Shown: piece by piece, positions 1 through 5,268 of the stretch
Layout: each line of letters starts with the position of its first letter
How positions within the stretch are numbered: the first letter of the stretch is position 1
From: Sedimenticola sp.
GTDB lineage: Bacteria > Pseudomonadota > Gammaproteobacteria > Chromatiales > Chromatiaceae
Length of the DNA stretch: 8,548 nucleotides
Assembly: GCA_027038775.1 (NCBI GenBank)
Contig: JALWGP010000303.1
Span: 1 to 8,548 of the forward strand
Direction of reading: 5' to 3'
Made by a program: the position numbers and the translations under genes
The notes under the pieces: model-generated
Databases searched by the model: none
What the model saw: the letters and a program-made list of their open reading frames with translations, nothing else
Told to the model about the DNA's origin: nothing

Positions 1-7
1 AACCCTT

Positions 8-23
8 AGCAAGGAGCAGGCCA
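8..23 (-). promoter_or_regulatory. sigma-54 (-24/-12) promoter for a leftward gene outside the window
   Basis: Read on the minus strand, TGGCCTG-CTCC-TTGCT matches the sigma-54 consensus TGGCACG-N4-TTGCW at 10 of 12 informative bases, with the invariant GG-N10-GC spacing. The -12 C is at position 9, so transcription would start about 3 bases beyond the left edge and run leftwards. A 17-bp palindrome centred at 118 lies 109 bp upstream of the -12 C, a normal enhancer distance. The served gene cannot be seen. Confidence 0.6.
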
Positions 24-37
24 AGCTGCTGGTGCGG

Positions 38-50
38 GGTCAATGCCTTG
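38..50 (+). promoter_or_regulatory. possible IHF site between enhancer and sigma-54 promoter
   Basis: GGTCAATGCCTTG matches the IHF core WATCAA-N4-TTR at 7 of 9 fixed positions. It lies about 35 bp upstream of the -12 element of the leftward sigma-54 promoter and downstream of the palindrome at 110-126, where IHF usually bends DNA at such promoters. The motif is degenerate, so position is the main support. Confidence 0.25.
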
Positions 51-109
51 AAATCCAAGGCGCAGGCAGGAGGTTGGTGAGAAAAGTGGCTGTTTTGTGG
101 ATCACATAT

Positions 110-126
110 CCTGCCAATTTGGCAGG
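110..126. promoter_or_regulatory. palindromic site A, candidate activator (UAS) binding site
   Basis: CCTGCCAATTTGGCAGG is a perfect palindrome with 8-bp arms around one base. It has the same length and CCTGnC...GnCAGG framework as sites B (245-261) and C (1428-1444), matching plus-strand site B at 13 of 17 bases. It is centred 109 bp upstream of the -12 C of the leftward sigma-54 promoter. The likely binder is the NtrC-family regulator encoded at 3373-4752; this is inference from context. Confidence 0.5.
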
Positions 127-144
127 TTCGTCGGCATGGGAACC

Positions 145-174
145 GCCGGCGGGACCGCGGCCGGTCCCGCCGGC
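145..174. repeat. 13-bp-arm inverted repeat (strong hairpin)
   Basis: Perfect 13-base arms (145-157 and 162-174, GCCGGCGGGACCG and its complement) enclose the four bases CGGC. The stem is almost all G+C. It lies between palindromes A and B, in the gap between the end of the repeat-protein gene and the leftward promoter. No T-run follows on either strand, so it is not a standard intrinsic terminator. It could be a transcription or mRNA-end barrier, or a protein site. Confidence 0.55.
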
Positions 175-240
175 AGCCGGGGTGGCCCGGTTAGAGCCGT
201 TCAATACAAGGAGTTACCCATCTTCAGGTTGGATATTTGG

Positions 241-261
241 AAAACCTGACATTTGGTCAGG
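241..261 (-). terminator. palindromic site B; possible intrinsic terminator and/or activator site
   Basis: On the minus strand CCTGACCAAATGTCAGG (245-261) forms a 6-bp stem with a 5-base loop, followed directly by TTTTCC (244-239). It starts 26 bases after the TGA of the repeat-protein gene, which suits a short intrinsic terminator. The same 17 bases match site C (1428-1444) at 15 of 17 positions and share the layout of site A, so the element may instead, or also, be a regulator-binding site about 256 bp upstream of the predicted leftward start. Confidence 0.45.
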
Positions 262-287
262 CAAGGGAATGGCTTGCCGACATGCAG

Positions 288-1274
288 TCAGTCCAGCAGG
301 ATCACATGTCCGTCCCTGTTGCGGATGGCGAGCTGGTGAAGCAGCCGGTGAGGCTGTTTCCGGGCGACGATACTGACCAGGTGGATCCGGAGCACTTTTC
401 TGACTCGGCCCACCGCAGCGTTGGGCAGGCCACTGGCCTCCAGCCAGGCGGTGGCCACGGCTCGGGCCGCATCGGCATCCGCCAGGGGCAGGGGGACATT
501 GGTCAGGGTGCGCACGCCCGGGCAAGGCTGCAACAGAGCCGCCCTCAGCCGGGGCGGAAACAGGAGCAAACTGCCGTCCTTCTCTTTGCGAACTGTCCAG
601 CCTGCTTCTTTCAGCCGTTTCTGCAGGGCTTCATCCAGTGGAGCCTCGCCAGTGTCGGCCTGTGATGCAGGCTCCGGTGCAGCAGGGAACAGCAGCAGTG
701 AGCCATCCTGGGTATAACGGGTCCTCCAGCCAGCGGCTTCCAGTTTCGCTTTCAGAGACTCCAGGGACCGGTTTTCGGTATCCTCCTGTCCGGCTCCGGG
801 CTGGTGGGTGGGGGAACTCCCGGGAGCCGGTTGACTCCGGGGCGGAAAGAGCAGCAGGCTGCCATCGGCGGCCTGCGAGATTGTCCATCCCGCTTCCCCA
901 AGCCGCTGCAATGCCGCTTCATCCAAAGGTGGCTTTGCGGTTGGTTCCTGGCGCGGGAACAGCAGCAGGCTGCCATCATCCATCTGTTCGACCTTCCATC
1001 CCGCTTCCCGCAGTGCCTGGGTGAGCCGGCTCATCCGGGATGGTTTTTCCGGTTCGTTCCCCGTGATGCTCCTTTTCGACTCCTCCATTTTGGGAACCGT
1101 TGGTGATGCGGGCCGCAAGATGATATCGCCATTGTCTCTCTGTTCCACCTGCCACCCGCGTTCCACCAACGTCTCACTGAAACTTGCCGAGGGCTCTTCC
1201 GCCTGCGCGGCCAAGGCAAAAAGAAACAGGGAAAGCGCTGCTGCGCCCAGGGGTCGCTTCAATGGAAAAATCAT
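288..1274 (-). CDS. exported protein with five GW...DGSLLLFP repeats
   Basis: This 328-residue protein is not one I recognise. The ATG at 1274 is chosen over a longer frame because GGAGG precedes it by 7 bases and a clean signal peptide follows (Lys-Arg, then a hydrophobic run, likely cut after AQA at residue 25). Five units of about 23 residues follow, at residues 33-55, 85-107, 122-144, 175-197 and 218-240. Each is a short amphipathic helix ending in GW, a polar stretch, then DG and a strand SLLLFP; unit 1 is degenerate (NGDIILRP). Linkers of 14-30 residues are rich in Pro, Gln and Glu. A distinct C-terminal domain (about 255-328) ends in a strand-rich, His/Arg-rich segment finishing DGHVILLD, possibly PepSY-like. 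It probably acts in the periplasm as a flexible multi-module binder. A sigma-54 promoter and enhancer-like palindrome lie upstream, suggesting control by the adjacent two-component system. Confidence 0.85.
   Translation of the reverse strand: MIFPLKRPLGAAALSLFLFALAAQAEEPSASFSETLVERGWQVEQRDNGDIILRPASPTVPKMEESKRSITGNEPEKPSRMSRLTQALREAGWKVEQMDDGSLLLFPRQEPTAKPPLDEAALQRLGEAGWTISQAADGSLLLFPPRSQPAPGSSPTHQPGAGQEDTENRSLESLKAKLEAAGWRTRYTQDGSLLLFPAAPEPASQADTGEAPLDEALQKRLKEAGWTVRKEKDGSLLLFPPRLRAALLQPCPGVRTLTNVPLPLADADAARAVATAWLEASGLPNAAVGRVRKVLRIHLVSIVARKQPHRLLHQLAIRNRDGHVILLD
555..1178 (-). repeat. five coding repeats within the exported repeat protein
   Basis: The repeat units map to 1110-1178, 954-1022, 843-911, 684-752 and 555-623. 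Conserved Trp residues are 41, 93, 130, 183 and 226, spaced 52, 37, 53 and 43 residues apart, so the units are regular but the linkers are not. Units 2-5 share an identical DGSLLLFP end, although their codons differ in places (the copy at 555-623 diverges most). That suggests old duplication with protein-level constraint rather than recent DNA slippage. Confidence 0.85.
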
Positions 1275-1322
1275 GACGGGCCTCCGAAGAAGGTGGGTTT
1301 GTTGGTCAGTGTGGGAGCCGCA

Positions 1323-1338
1323 GGCAAGAGATGGGCCA
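1323..1338 (-). promoter_or_regulatory. sigma-54 (-24/-12) promoter of the repeat-protein gene
   Basis: On the minus strand TGGCCCA-TCTC-TTGCC matches TGGCACG-N4-TTGCW at 9 of 12 informative bases, with exact GG-N10-GC spacing. The -12 C is at 1324, predicting a start near 1312 and a 38-base leader that includes the GGAGG ribosome site of the gene at 1274. A palindrome centred at 1436 lies 112 bp upstream of the -12 C. The neighbouring sigma-54 activator gene makes the call coherent. Confidence 0.65.
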
Positions 1339-1364
1339 AACCGGCTCAACTCTCAGAAAGATGT

Positions 1365-1370
1365 AATCAA
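1365..1370. promoter_or_regulatory. possible IHF half-site
   Basis: AATCAA matches the WATCAA half of the IHF core fully, but the TTR half is only 1 of 3 (GGG). It lies between palindrome C and the sigma-54 promoter at 1323-1338, about 40 bp upstream of the -12 C, comparable in position to the IHF-like sequence at 38-50. Weak evidence. Confidence 0.2.
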
Positions 1371-1427
1371 AGCGGGGAATTGTGGGGTTTCAGTCCCGGT
1401 ATTTCAGGAGGAGCCATCAGGGCTGGA

Positions 1428-1444
1428 CCTGACAAAATGTCAGA
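1428..1444. promoter_or_regulatory. palindromic site C, candidate activator (UAS) binding site
   Basis: CCTGACAAAATGTCAGA contains perfect 6-bp arms CTGACA/TGTCAG around AAA. It matches minus-strand site B at 15 of 17 bases. It lies in the divergent intergenic region, centred about 124 bp upstream of the predicted sigma-54 start of the repeat gene and 93 bp before the kinase start codon. It could therefore activate the former and autoregulate the latter. The likely binder is the NtrC-family regulator (inference). Confidence 0.6.
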
Positions 1445-1465
1445 CAACTGTGCAGGCATCGGCAG

Positions 1466-1471
1466 TAGAAT
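1466..1471 (+). promoter_or_regulatory. possible -10 element of the kinase/regulator operon
   Basis: TAGAAT matches the sigma-70 -10 consensus at 5 of 6 bases and would start transcription near 1478, about 50 bases before the kinase ATG. No good -35 exists (best is CAGACA at 1441-1446 with a long 19-base spacer). That region overlaps palindrome C, so an activator- or repressor-controlled promoter is conceivable. Confidence 0.25.
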
Positions 1472-1528
1472 GGTTTGGCGGAGCGGTCTCCGTGGTCCCT
1501 GTGGCAACAGTGCAAGGAGGAGCGGGGA

Positions 1529-3376
1529 ATGCGCTGGTTCGGGAAGGGGCTCAACCGGAAATTCACGCTGGCCACCATCGCCGGCTTCGTGGCCAGTTCG
1601 GCCGTTTTTCTGGTGCTCTTCCTCACCTTCTACCAGAACGAACTGCAGCAGGAGCGGGCCCAGGCCTCCCGGGAGGTGAACCGGCTGCTGCAGACCTCGC
1701 TGGAGAACGCCATGCTCAAGCGGGACTTGGGCGGGCTCCTGTATATCATCCAAAAACTGGGTCAGCAGCCCAACATTCGTTTGGTGACCATTGCCAACCC
1801 ACAGGGGGAGATCCGTTTTTCCAGTGGGAAGGGTCACATGGGGGAAAAGCTGACTCCACCGGTGTCGGCGATGGAGGGCGCCAAGACCTTGTTCCTGCGA
1901 GATGCACAAGGACAGGAGTTGCTACGCAGCATCAATCCAGTGCACAACAAGAAGCCCTGCCAAGTGTGCCACGGGCCCATCGAAAAACGACCGATCAACG
2001 GCATCCTGGTGGTGGATTACGACGCCGCTCCCATCCGCGCCAAGGCGCGTCGGACCACCTTGCTGCTCATGGGGGCGGGATCGCTCATCGTCGTCATCAA
2101 CCTGTTGGGCGGCTGGTGGTTCATCCGCCGCTTCATCCTCAAGCCGGTGGCGCGCCTGGGGGCGGCGAGCCAGGCACTGGCCGCCGGCAAACTGGAGACC
2201 CGCGTGGAACTGCCCGGAGAGGATGAGCTGGCCCGGCTGGGCGAAACCTTCAATGCCATGGCCCAGCGCATCCAGCAGCAGATACGGGCTGAGGAAGAGA
2301 GCCGGACTTTCCTGCAGGCACTGGTGGATGCCATTCCCGATGGCGTGCGCATCATCGATGAGAACTACCGGATGATCCTCATGAATCGCGCTTTCAGGGA
2401 GCAGACCGGTTGTCCCGATCAGCTCTCGGAGGGGGAATATTGTCACCTGGCCGCCCATGGCCTGGAGGAGCCCTGCCCGGCGGAGCTGATCACCTGTCCA
2501 CTGCAGACGGTGCGCCGGGAGGGAAAACCCATCAAGCTCATACACCATCACCGCAACTGTCGTGGGGAGACCCTGGACGTGGAGATCTTCGCCGCGCCCA
2601 TGGAGGTGACCCGGGAAGGCAGGCCCCGGTCACTTTTGGTGGAGTCCATCCGGGACCTCACCAGGGAGGTGCGCTTCACCCATGAGCAGCGTCTGTCGGA
2701 GCTGGGTCGCCTGGCAGCGGGGGTGGCCCATGAGATCTACAACCCCCTCAGTTCCATGAAGCTGGCGCTGGCCTCGCTCACCATGCAGCTCCGGAAGCAA
2801 ATGCAGGACGAGGAGACCCGGGAACTGTTGTCCGCCATCGACGGCGAGATGGAGCAGTGTATCGAAGTCACCAACCGGTTGCTGCGGCTCAGCGCCGCTC
2901 CCCTGGAAGAGCCGCAGCTGGTGTCGATGGATCAGGTGGTGGAAGACATCCTGAGCCTGCTCCGGTGGGAAGCGGAACAGCGCCAAGTGGTGCTGGAAAG
3001 CAGCTTCCGAGAGCCGCCGTTGCGGGTGGTGGCCGTGGAAAGCGACATGCGCATGCTGGTTCTCAACCTGGTGCAAAATGCCTTCCACGCCATGCCCGAA
3101 GGGGGGCGGCTGCAGGTGGAGGGCTGGAGGCAGGAGGACCACGCTGTGCTTCGTTTCAAAGACACCGGGGTAGGCATCCCGCCGGAAGAGCTGCGCCATA
3201 TCTTCATGCCCTTCTTCAGTCGGCGGGCCGACGGCATGCCCGGCACCGGTCTCGGCCTGGCCATCGTCAAGTCCATCGTCACCGGGGTGGGTGGCACCAT
3301 CGAAGTGAACAGTGAACCGGGACGGGGCAGCACCTTCGAAGTGCGCCTGCCGAGCGCGGAGGCGGGGGCATCGTGA
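1529..3376 (+). CDS. membrane histidine kinase with periplasmic heme-c motif, HAMP and PAS
   Basis: A 615-residue sensor kinase, partner of the regulator at 3373. The ATG at 1529 is preferred over upstream TTG codons because AAGGAGG ends 8 bases before it. Order: transmembrane helix 12-34; periplasmic sensor of about 140 residues with a Cache/PAS-like pattern and a CQVCH motif at 144-148 that should bind one c-type heme; transmembrane helix about 176-198; HAMP about 200-252; PAS about 258-375; phosphoacceptor His401 in HEIYNPL; N-box Asn517; G1 box D545-x-G-x-G; G2 box GTGLGL at 572-577. All catalytic boxes are intact. The PAS holds an unusual cluster (C295, C305, H306, H310, C316, C323, H339-341, C344) that could bind metal or act as a redox switch. 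Heme or its redox state, or a gas ligand, is the plausible signal. The sensory ligand cannot be read from sequence, and direct copper sensing is not indicated. Confidence 0.92.
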   Translation: MRWFGKGLNRKFTLATIAGFVASSAVFLVLFLTFYQNELQQERAQASREVNRLLQTSLENAMLKRDLGGLLYIIQKLGQQPNIRLVTIANPQGEIRFSSGKGHMGEKLTPPVSAMEGAKTLFLRDAQGQELLRSINPVHNKKPCQVCHGPIEKRPINGILVVDYDAAPIRAKARRTTLLLMGAGSLIVVINLLGGWWFIRRFILKPVARLGAASQALAAGKLETRVELPGEDELARLGETFNAMAQRIQQQIRAEEESRTFLQALVDAIPDGVRIIDENYRMILMNRAFREQTGCPDQLSEGEYCHLAAHGLEEPCPAELITCPLQTVRREGKPIKLIHHHRNCRGETLDVEIFAAPMEVTREGRPRSLLVESIRDLTREVRFTHEQRLSELGRLAAGVAHEIYNPLSSMKLALASLTMQLRKQMQDEETRELLSAIDGEMEQCIEVTNRLLRLSAAPLEEPQLVSMDQVVEDILSLLRWEAEQRQVVLESSFREPPLRVVAVESDMRMLVLNLVQNAFHAMPEGGRLQVEGWRQEDHAVLRFKDTGVGIPPEELRHIFMPFFSRRADGMPGTGLGLAIVKSIVTGVGGTIEVNSEPGRGSTFEVRLPSAEAGAS

Positions 3377-4752
3377 AAGCGCGTATCCTGGTGATCGAGG
3401 ACGACCGGCTGCTCAGCCGCATGATCTGCCGGCAACTTCAGGAGCTGGGACACGAGGCGTCCGGCGCCGACAGTCTGGAGACCGCCAGACGCTGGCTCCA
3501 TGAGCATGAGCCCGATCTCATCATCTCCGACATGCGCCTCCCGGACGGGGACTGCCTGGAGGAGCTGGAGGCACTGGGCGAATCCCACCCGGTGATCGTG
3601 CTCACCGCCTATGGCACGGTGAAGAATGCTGTGGAGGCCATCCGCCGTGGCGCCGCCGATTACCTGGCCAAACCGGTGAGCCCGGAGGAGCTGGCGCTCA
3701 CCGTGGAACGGGTGCTGGAGACCGAGGCGCTCAAGGCGGATCACAGCTTCTGCAAGGCCCGCCTGGCGGCCCGCAGCGGAATGCACTCGTTCATGATCGG
3801 CAGCAGCCCCGCCCTGGAGCGGGTGAAATCGATGATCGAGGCGGTGGCACCCAGCGAGATGACGGTGCTCATCCTGGGTGAGAGCGGCTCCGGCAAAGAG
3901 CTGGTGGCCCGCGCCATCCATGAGCAGAGTCCCAGGGCGGAGCGCAACTTCGTGGCGGTGGACTGCTGCACCCTGCAGGAGAACCTGTTCGAATCGGAGC
4001 TGTTCGGCCACGAGAAGGGTGCCTTCACCGGCGCCGACCGCAAGAAGGCCGGGCTCATCGAGGGGGCGGAAGGCGGCACCCTCTTCCTGGACGAGATCGG
4101 CGAGATCCCGCCGGCGATTCAGGCCAAGCTGCTGCGGGTGCTGGAGACCGGCAAATACCGCCGGGTGGGCGGAACCCGCGATCTGGTCGCCAACGTGCGC
4201 ATCGTCGCCGCCACCAACCGGGATCTCAAGGAGATGTCGGAGCGGGGGGAGTTCCGCGCCGACCTCTATTACCGCCTGGAGGGTTTCACCATCCACACCC
4301 CGCCCCTGCGGGAGAGAAGAGAGGACATTCCCCACTTGGTGGAGCACTTCATTCGCAACCACGACTTTTCCATGCGCATCCGCAAGACGGTGACCCGGGA
4401 GGCCATGCGCAAGCTCATCGCCTACGACTGGCCGGGCAACGTGCGCGAGCTGAAGAACGTGGTGGAGCGGGCCATCATCCTCTCCCGCAACAGTCGCAGC
4501 ATCCGGCCCAACCATCTCACCTTCGGTGCCTGCCGCCACGAAGGCGGTTTCCAGCTCGACCTGCCCGCGGGCGCCGAGCCTACCCTGGAGGAGCTGGAGG
4601 CCAGCTACCTGCGCATGCTGCTGGAGAAGCATGCCGGGCACCGGGCCACGGTGGCCCGGGTGATGGGCATCAGCGAGCGGCAGGTCTACCGGCTCATTCG
4701 CAAACACGGACTGACGGGGGAAACCGGAGCCTGCGGGCTTTCTCGGGAATAA
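3373..4752 (+). CDS. NtrC-family sigma-54-dependent response regulator
   Basis: A 459-residue activator starting at GTG 3373, overlapping the kinase stop by 4 bp (GTGA), hence translationally coupled; a GGAGG lies 10 bases upstream. Receiver domain: acidic pair D10/D11, phosphoacceptor D53, conserved T78 and K100. AAA+ domain: Walker A GESGSGKE at 169-176, sigma-54-contacting loop GAFTGA at 216-221, Walker B ending D240-E241, and the arginine-finger region FRADLYYRL at 294-302. A Fis-type helix-turn-helix lies at about 405-446 (GHRATVARVMGIS...VYRLIRKHG). All parts are intact, so it should hydrolyse ATP and open sigma-54 promoters from a distant site. Likely targets are the two sigma-54 promoters in this window, each with a related palindrome upstream. 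Architecture resembles ZraR/AtoC, but no ortholog can be assigned from sequence alone. Confidence 0.95.
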   Translation: MKARILVIEDDRLLSRMICRQLQELGHEASGADSLETARRWLHEHEPDLIISDMRLPDGDCLEELEALGESHPVIVLTAYGTVKNAVEAIRRGAADYLAKPVSPEELALTVERVLETEALKADHSFCKARLAARSGMHSFMIGSSPALERVKSMIEAVAPSEMTVLILGESGSGKELVARAIHEQSPRAERNFVAVDCCTLQENLFESELFGHEKGAFTGADRKKAGLIEGAEGGTLFLDEIGEIPPAIQAKLLRVLETGKYRRVGGTRDLVANVRIVAATNRDLKEMSERGEFRADLYYRLEGFTIHTPPLRERREDIPHLVEHFIRNHDFSMRIRKTVTREAMRKLIAYDWPGNVRELKNVVERAIILSRNSRSIRPNHLTFGACRHEGGFQLDLPAGAEPTLEELEASYLRMLLEKHAGHRATVARVMGISERQVYRLIRKHGLTGETGACGLSRE

Positions 4753-4755
4753 GGA

Positions 4756-4775
4756 ACATTTGACGCGGCAAATGT
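4756..4775. repeat. inverted repeat in the regulator-copper gene gap
   Basis: ACATTTG and CAAATGT form perfect 7-bp arms around ACGCGG, 3 bases after the regulator stop. No T-run follows, so it is a poor terminator. The half-site CAAATGT also occurs inside palindrome B, and AAATGT in C, hinting at a related binding specificity. It overlaps the putative promoter of the copper cluster. Confidence 0.4.
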
Positions 4776-4789
4776 AATTCATTATCGTT
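4760..4789 (+). promoter_or_regulatory. possible sigma-70 promoter of the copper cluster
   Basis: TTGACG (4760-4765, 5 of 6) and TATCGT (4784-4789, 4 of 6) are separated by 18 bases in an AT-rich island within G+C-rich DNA. The predicted start falls at or beside the ATG at 4795. The gene also lacks a Shine-Dalgarno sequence, so a leaderless transcript is possible. A weaker alternative is a sigma-54-like GG-N10-GC at 4753-4766 (6 of 12 consensus bases). Confidence 0.35.
4768..4786. promoter_or_regulatory. Fur-box-like sequence
   Basis: GCAAATGTAATTCATTATC matches the classical 19-bp Fur box GATAATGATAATCATTATC at 14 of 19 positions, with the right half CATTATC perfect. It covers the spacer and part of the -10 of the putative promoter, where a repressor would act. 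An iron regulator on a copper cluster would be unexpected, and the AT-rich setting inflates chance matches. Confidence 0.3.
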
Positions 4790-4794
4790 CGCAC

Positions 4795-5160
4795 ATGATC
4801 TGGAGAAGCCGAAAGCCCGTCGCCCTGCTGCTGGCGTTGTTGCTGGCCCTGCTGCCGTTGCAGGGGCTGCTGGCGGCGGTGTGGGCGTCGCCGTCGGCGG
4901 CTTCGGTATCCGAGGCTTCCCATGCAATGCCGGAAGAAGGCATCCAGAATGCCGACCACAATTGCCAGGATTGCGAGCAGCATCAGTGCTGCAGCCAGGG
5001 TGGTTGCGACTTGCAGCATTGCCTATCCTGCGCCACCGGCACGGCTCTGCCGGGCAGCGGTCTCGAACTGAACCTGGCCGGTTCCCTGCCCCGGGAAGAG
5101 CTGAATTCCCTGTTGCCCGAACATCCCCCCACGGGTCTCCATCGACCGCCCCGCGGCTGA
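4795..5160 (+). CDS. CopL-like Cys-rich exported metal-binding protein
   Basis: A 121-residue protein with an N-terminal signal sequence (WRSRK, then a long Leu/Ala run, likely cut near residue 31). A compact Cys/His segment spans residues 55-79, with cysteines at 57, 60, 65, 66, 71, 76 and 79 and nearby His 43, 55, 63 and 75. The tail is Pro-rich and unremarkable. Small exported Cys/His-rich proteins directly upstream of copA are typical of the CopL family, which in Xanthomonas is needed for copper induction of copAB. The likely role is binding copper in the periplasm and/or regulation. No ribosome-binding site is visible before the ATG, and no better in-frame start exists. The copA start is 108 bp downstream. 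Family membership is inferred from composition and position; another small metal-binding family remains possible. Confidence 0.75.
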   Translation: MIWRSRKPVALLLALLLALLPLQGLLAAVWASPSAASVSEASHAMPEEGIQNADHNCQDCEQHQCCSQGGCDLQHCLSCATGTALPGSGLELNLAGSLPREELNSLLPEHPPTGLHRPPRG

Positions 5161-5174
5161 TTCCCTGCTGTCCT

Positions 5175-5188
5175 GCCCCTTTCGGGGC
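5175..5188 (+). other. short hairpin between the CopL-like gene and copA
   Basis: GCCCC-TTTC-GGGGC forms a 5-bp stem with a tetraloop in the 108-bp gap, 14 bases after the CopL-like stop. It is followed by GACTTTCC, not a proper T-run. It could modulate read-through into copA. Nothing else is evident in 5161-5268. Confidence 0.25.
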
Positions 5189-5268
5189 GACTTTCCACCG
5201 TTCGAAACCTTCGTCCTTGGTGACGCCGGCCTTGCCGTGTGTCCCGAACAGCAGAGGAATCCCATTTC

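Noticed and set aside
32..376. Plus-strand open frame at the left end
   Set aside because: No recognisable domain, Arg/Pro-biased composition, and it crosses the palindromes, the hairpin and the end of the well-supported minus-strand gene; most likely a high-G+C shadow.
1275..1349. N-terminal extension of the repeat protein to 1349
   Set aside because: It would precede a good signal peptide with polar residues and overlap the sigma-54 promoter; ATG 1274 has GGAGG at proper distance.
1472..1484. Sigma-54-like TGG...GC just before the kinase gene
   Set aside because: Spacing is 9 rather than 10 bases and the flanking bases do not match.
1475..1528. Upstream TTG start for the kinase
   Set aside because: No ribosome-binding site before it, whereas ATG 1529 has AAGGAGG 8 bases upstream and begins directly at the first membrane segment.
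4761..4778. CopR/CusR-type cop box (TGAC...TGTAAT)
   Set aside because: The spacing between half-sites does not fit the consensus I know, and no OmpR-family copper regulator is encoded here.
2932..5019. 695-codon minus-strand open frame opposite the kinase, regulator and CopL-like genes
   Set aside because: His/Gln/Gly-rich antisense of three clear genes with intact motifs; long antisense frames are expected at this G+C content.
5219..5235. Sigma-54-like TTGG...CTTGC before copA
   Set aside because: Spacing between GG and GC is 13 rather than 10 bases, so it cannot act as a -24/-12 element.
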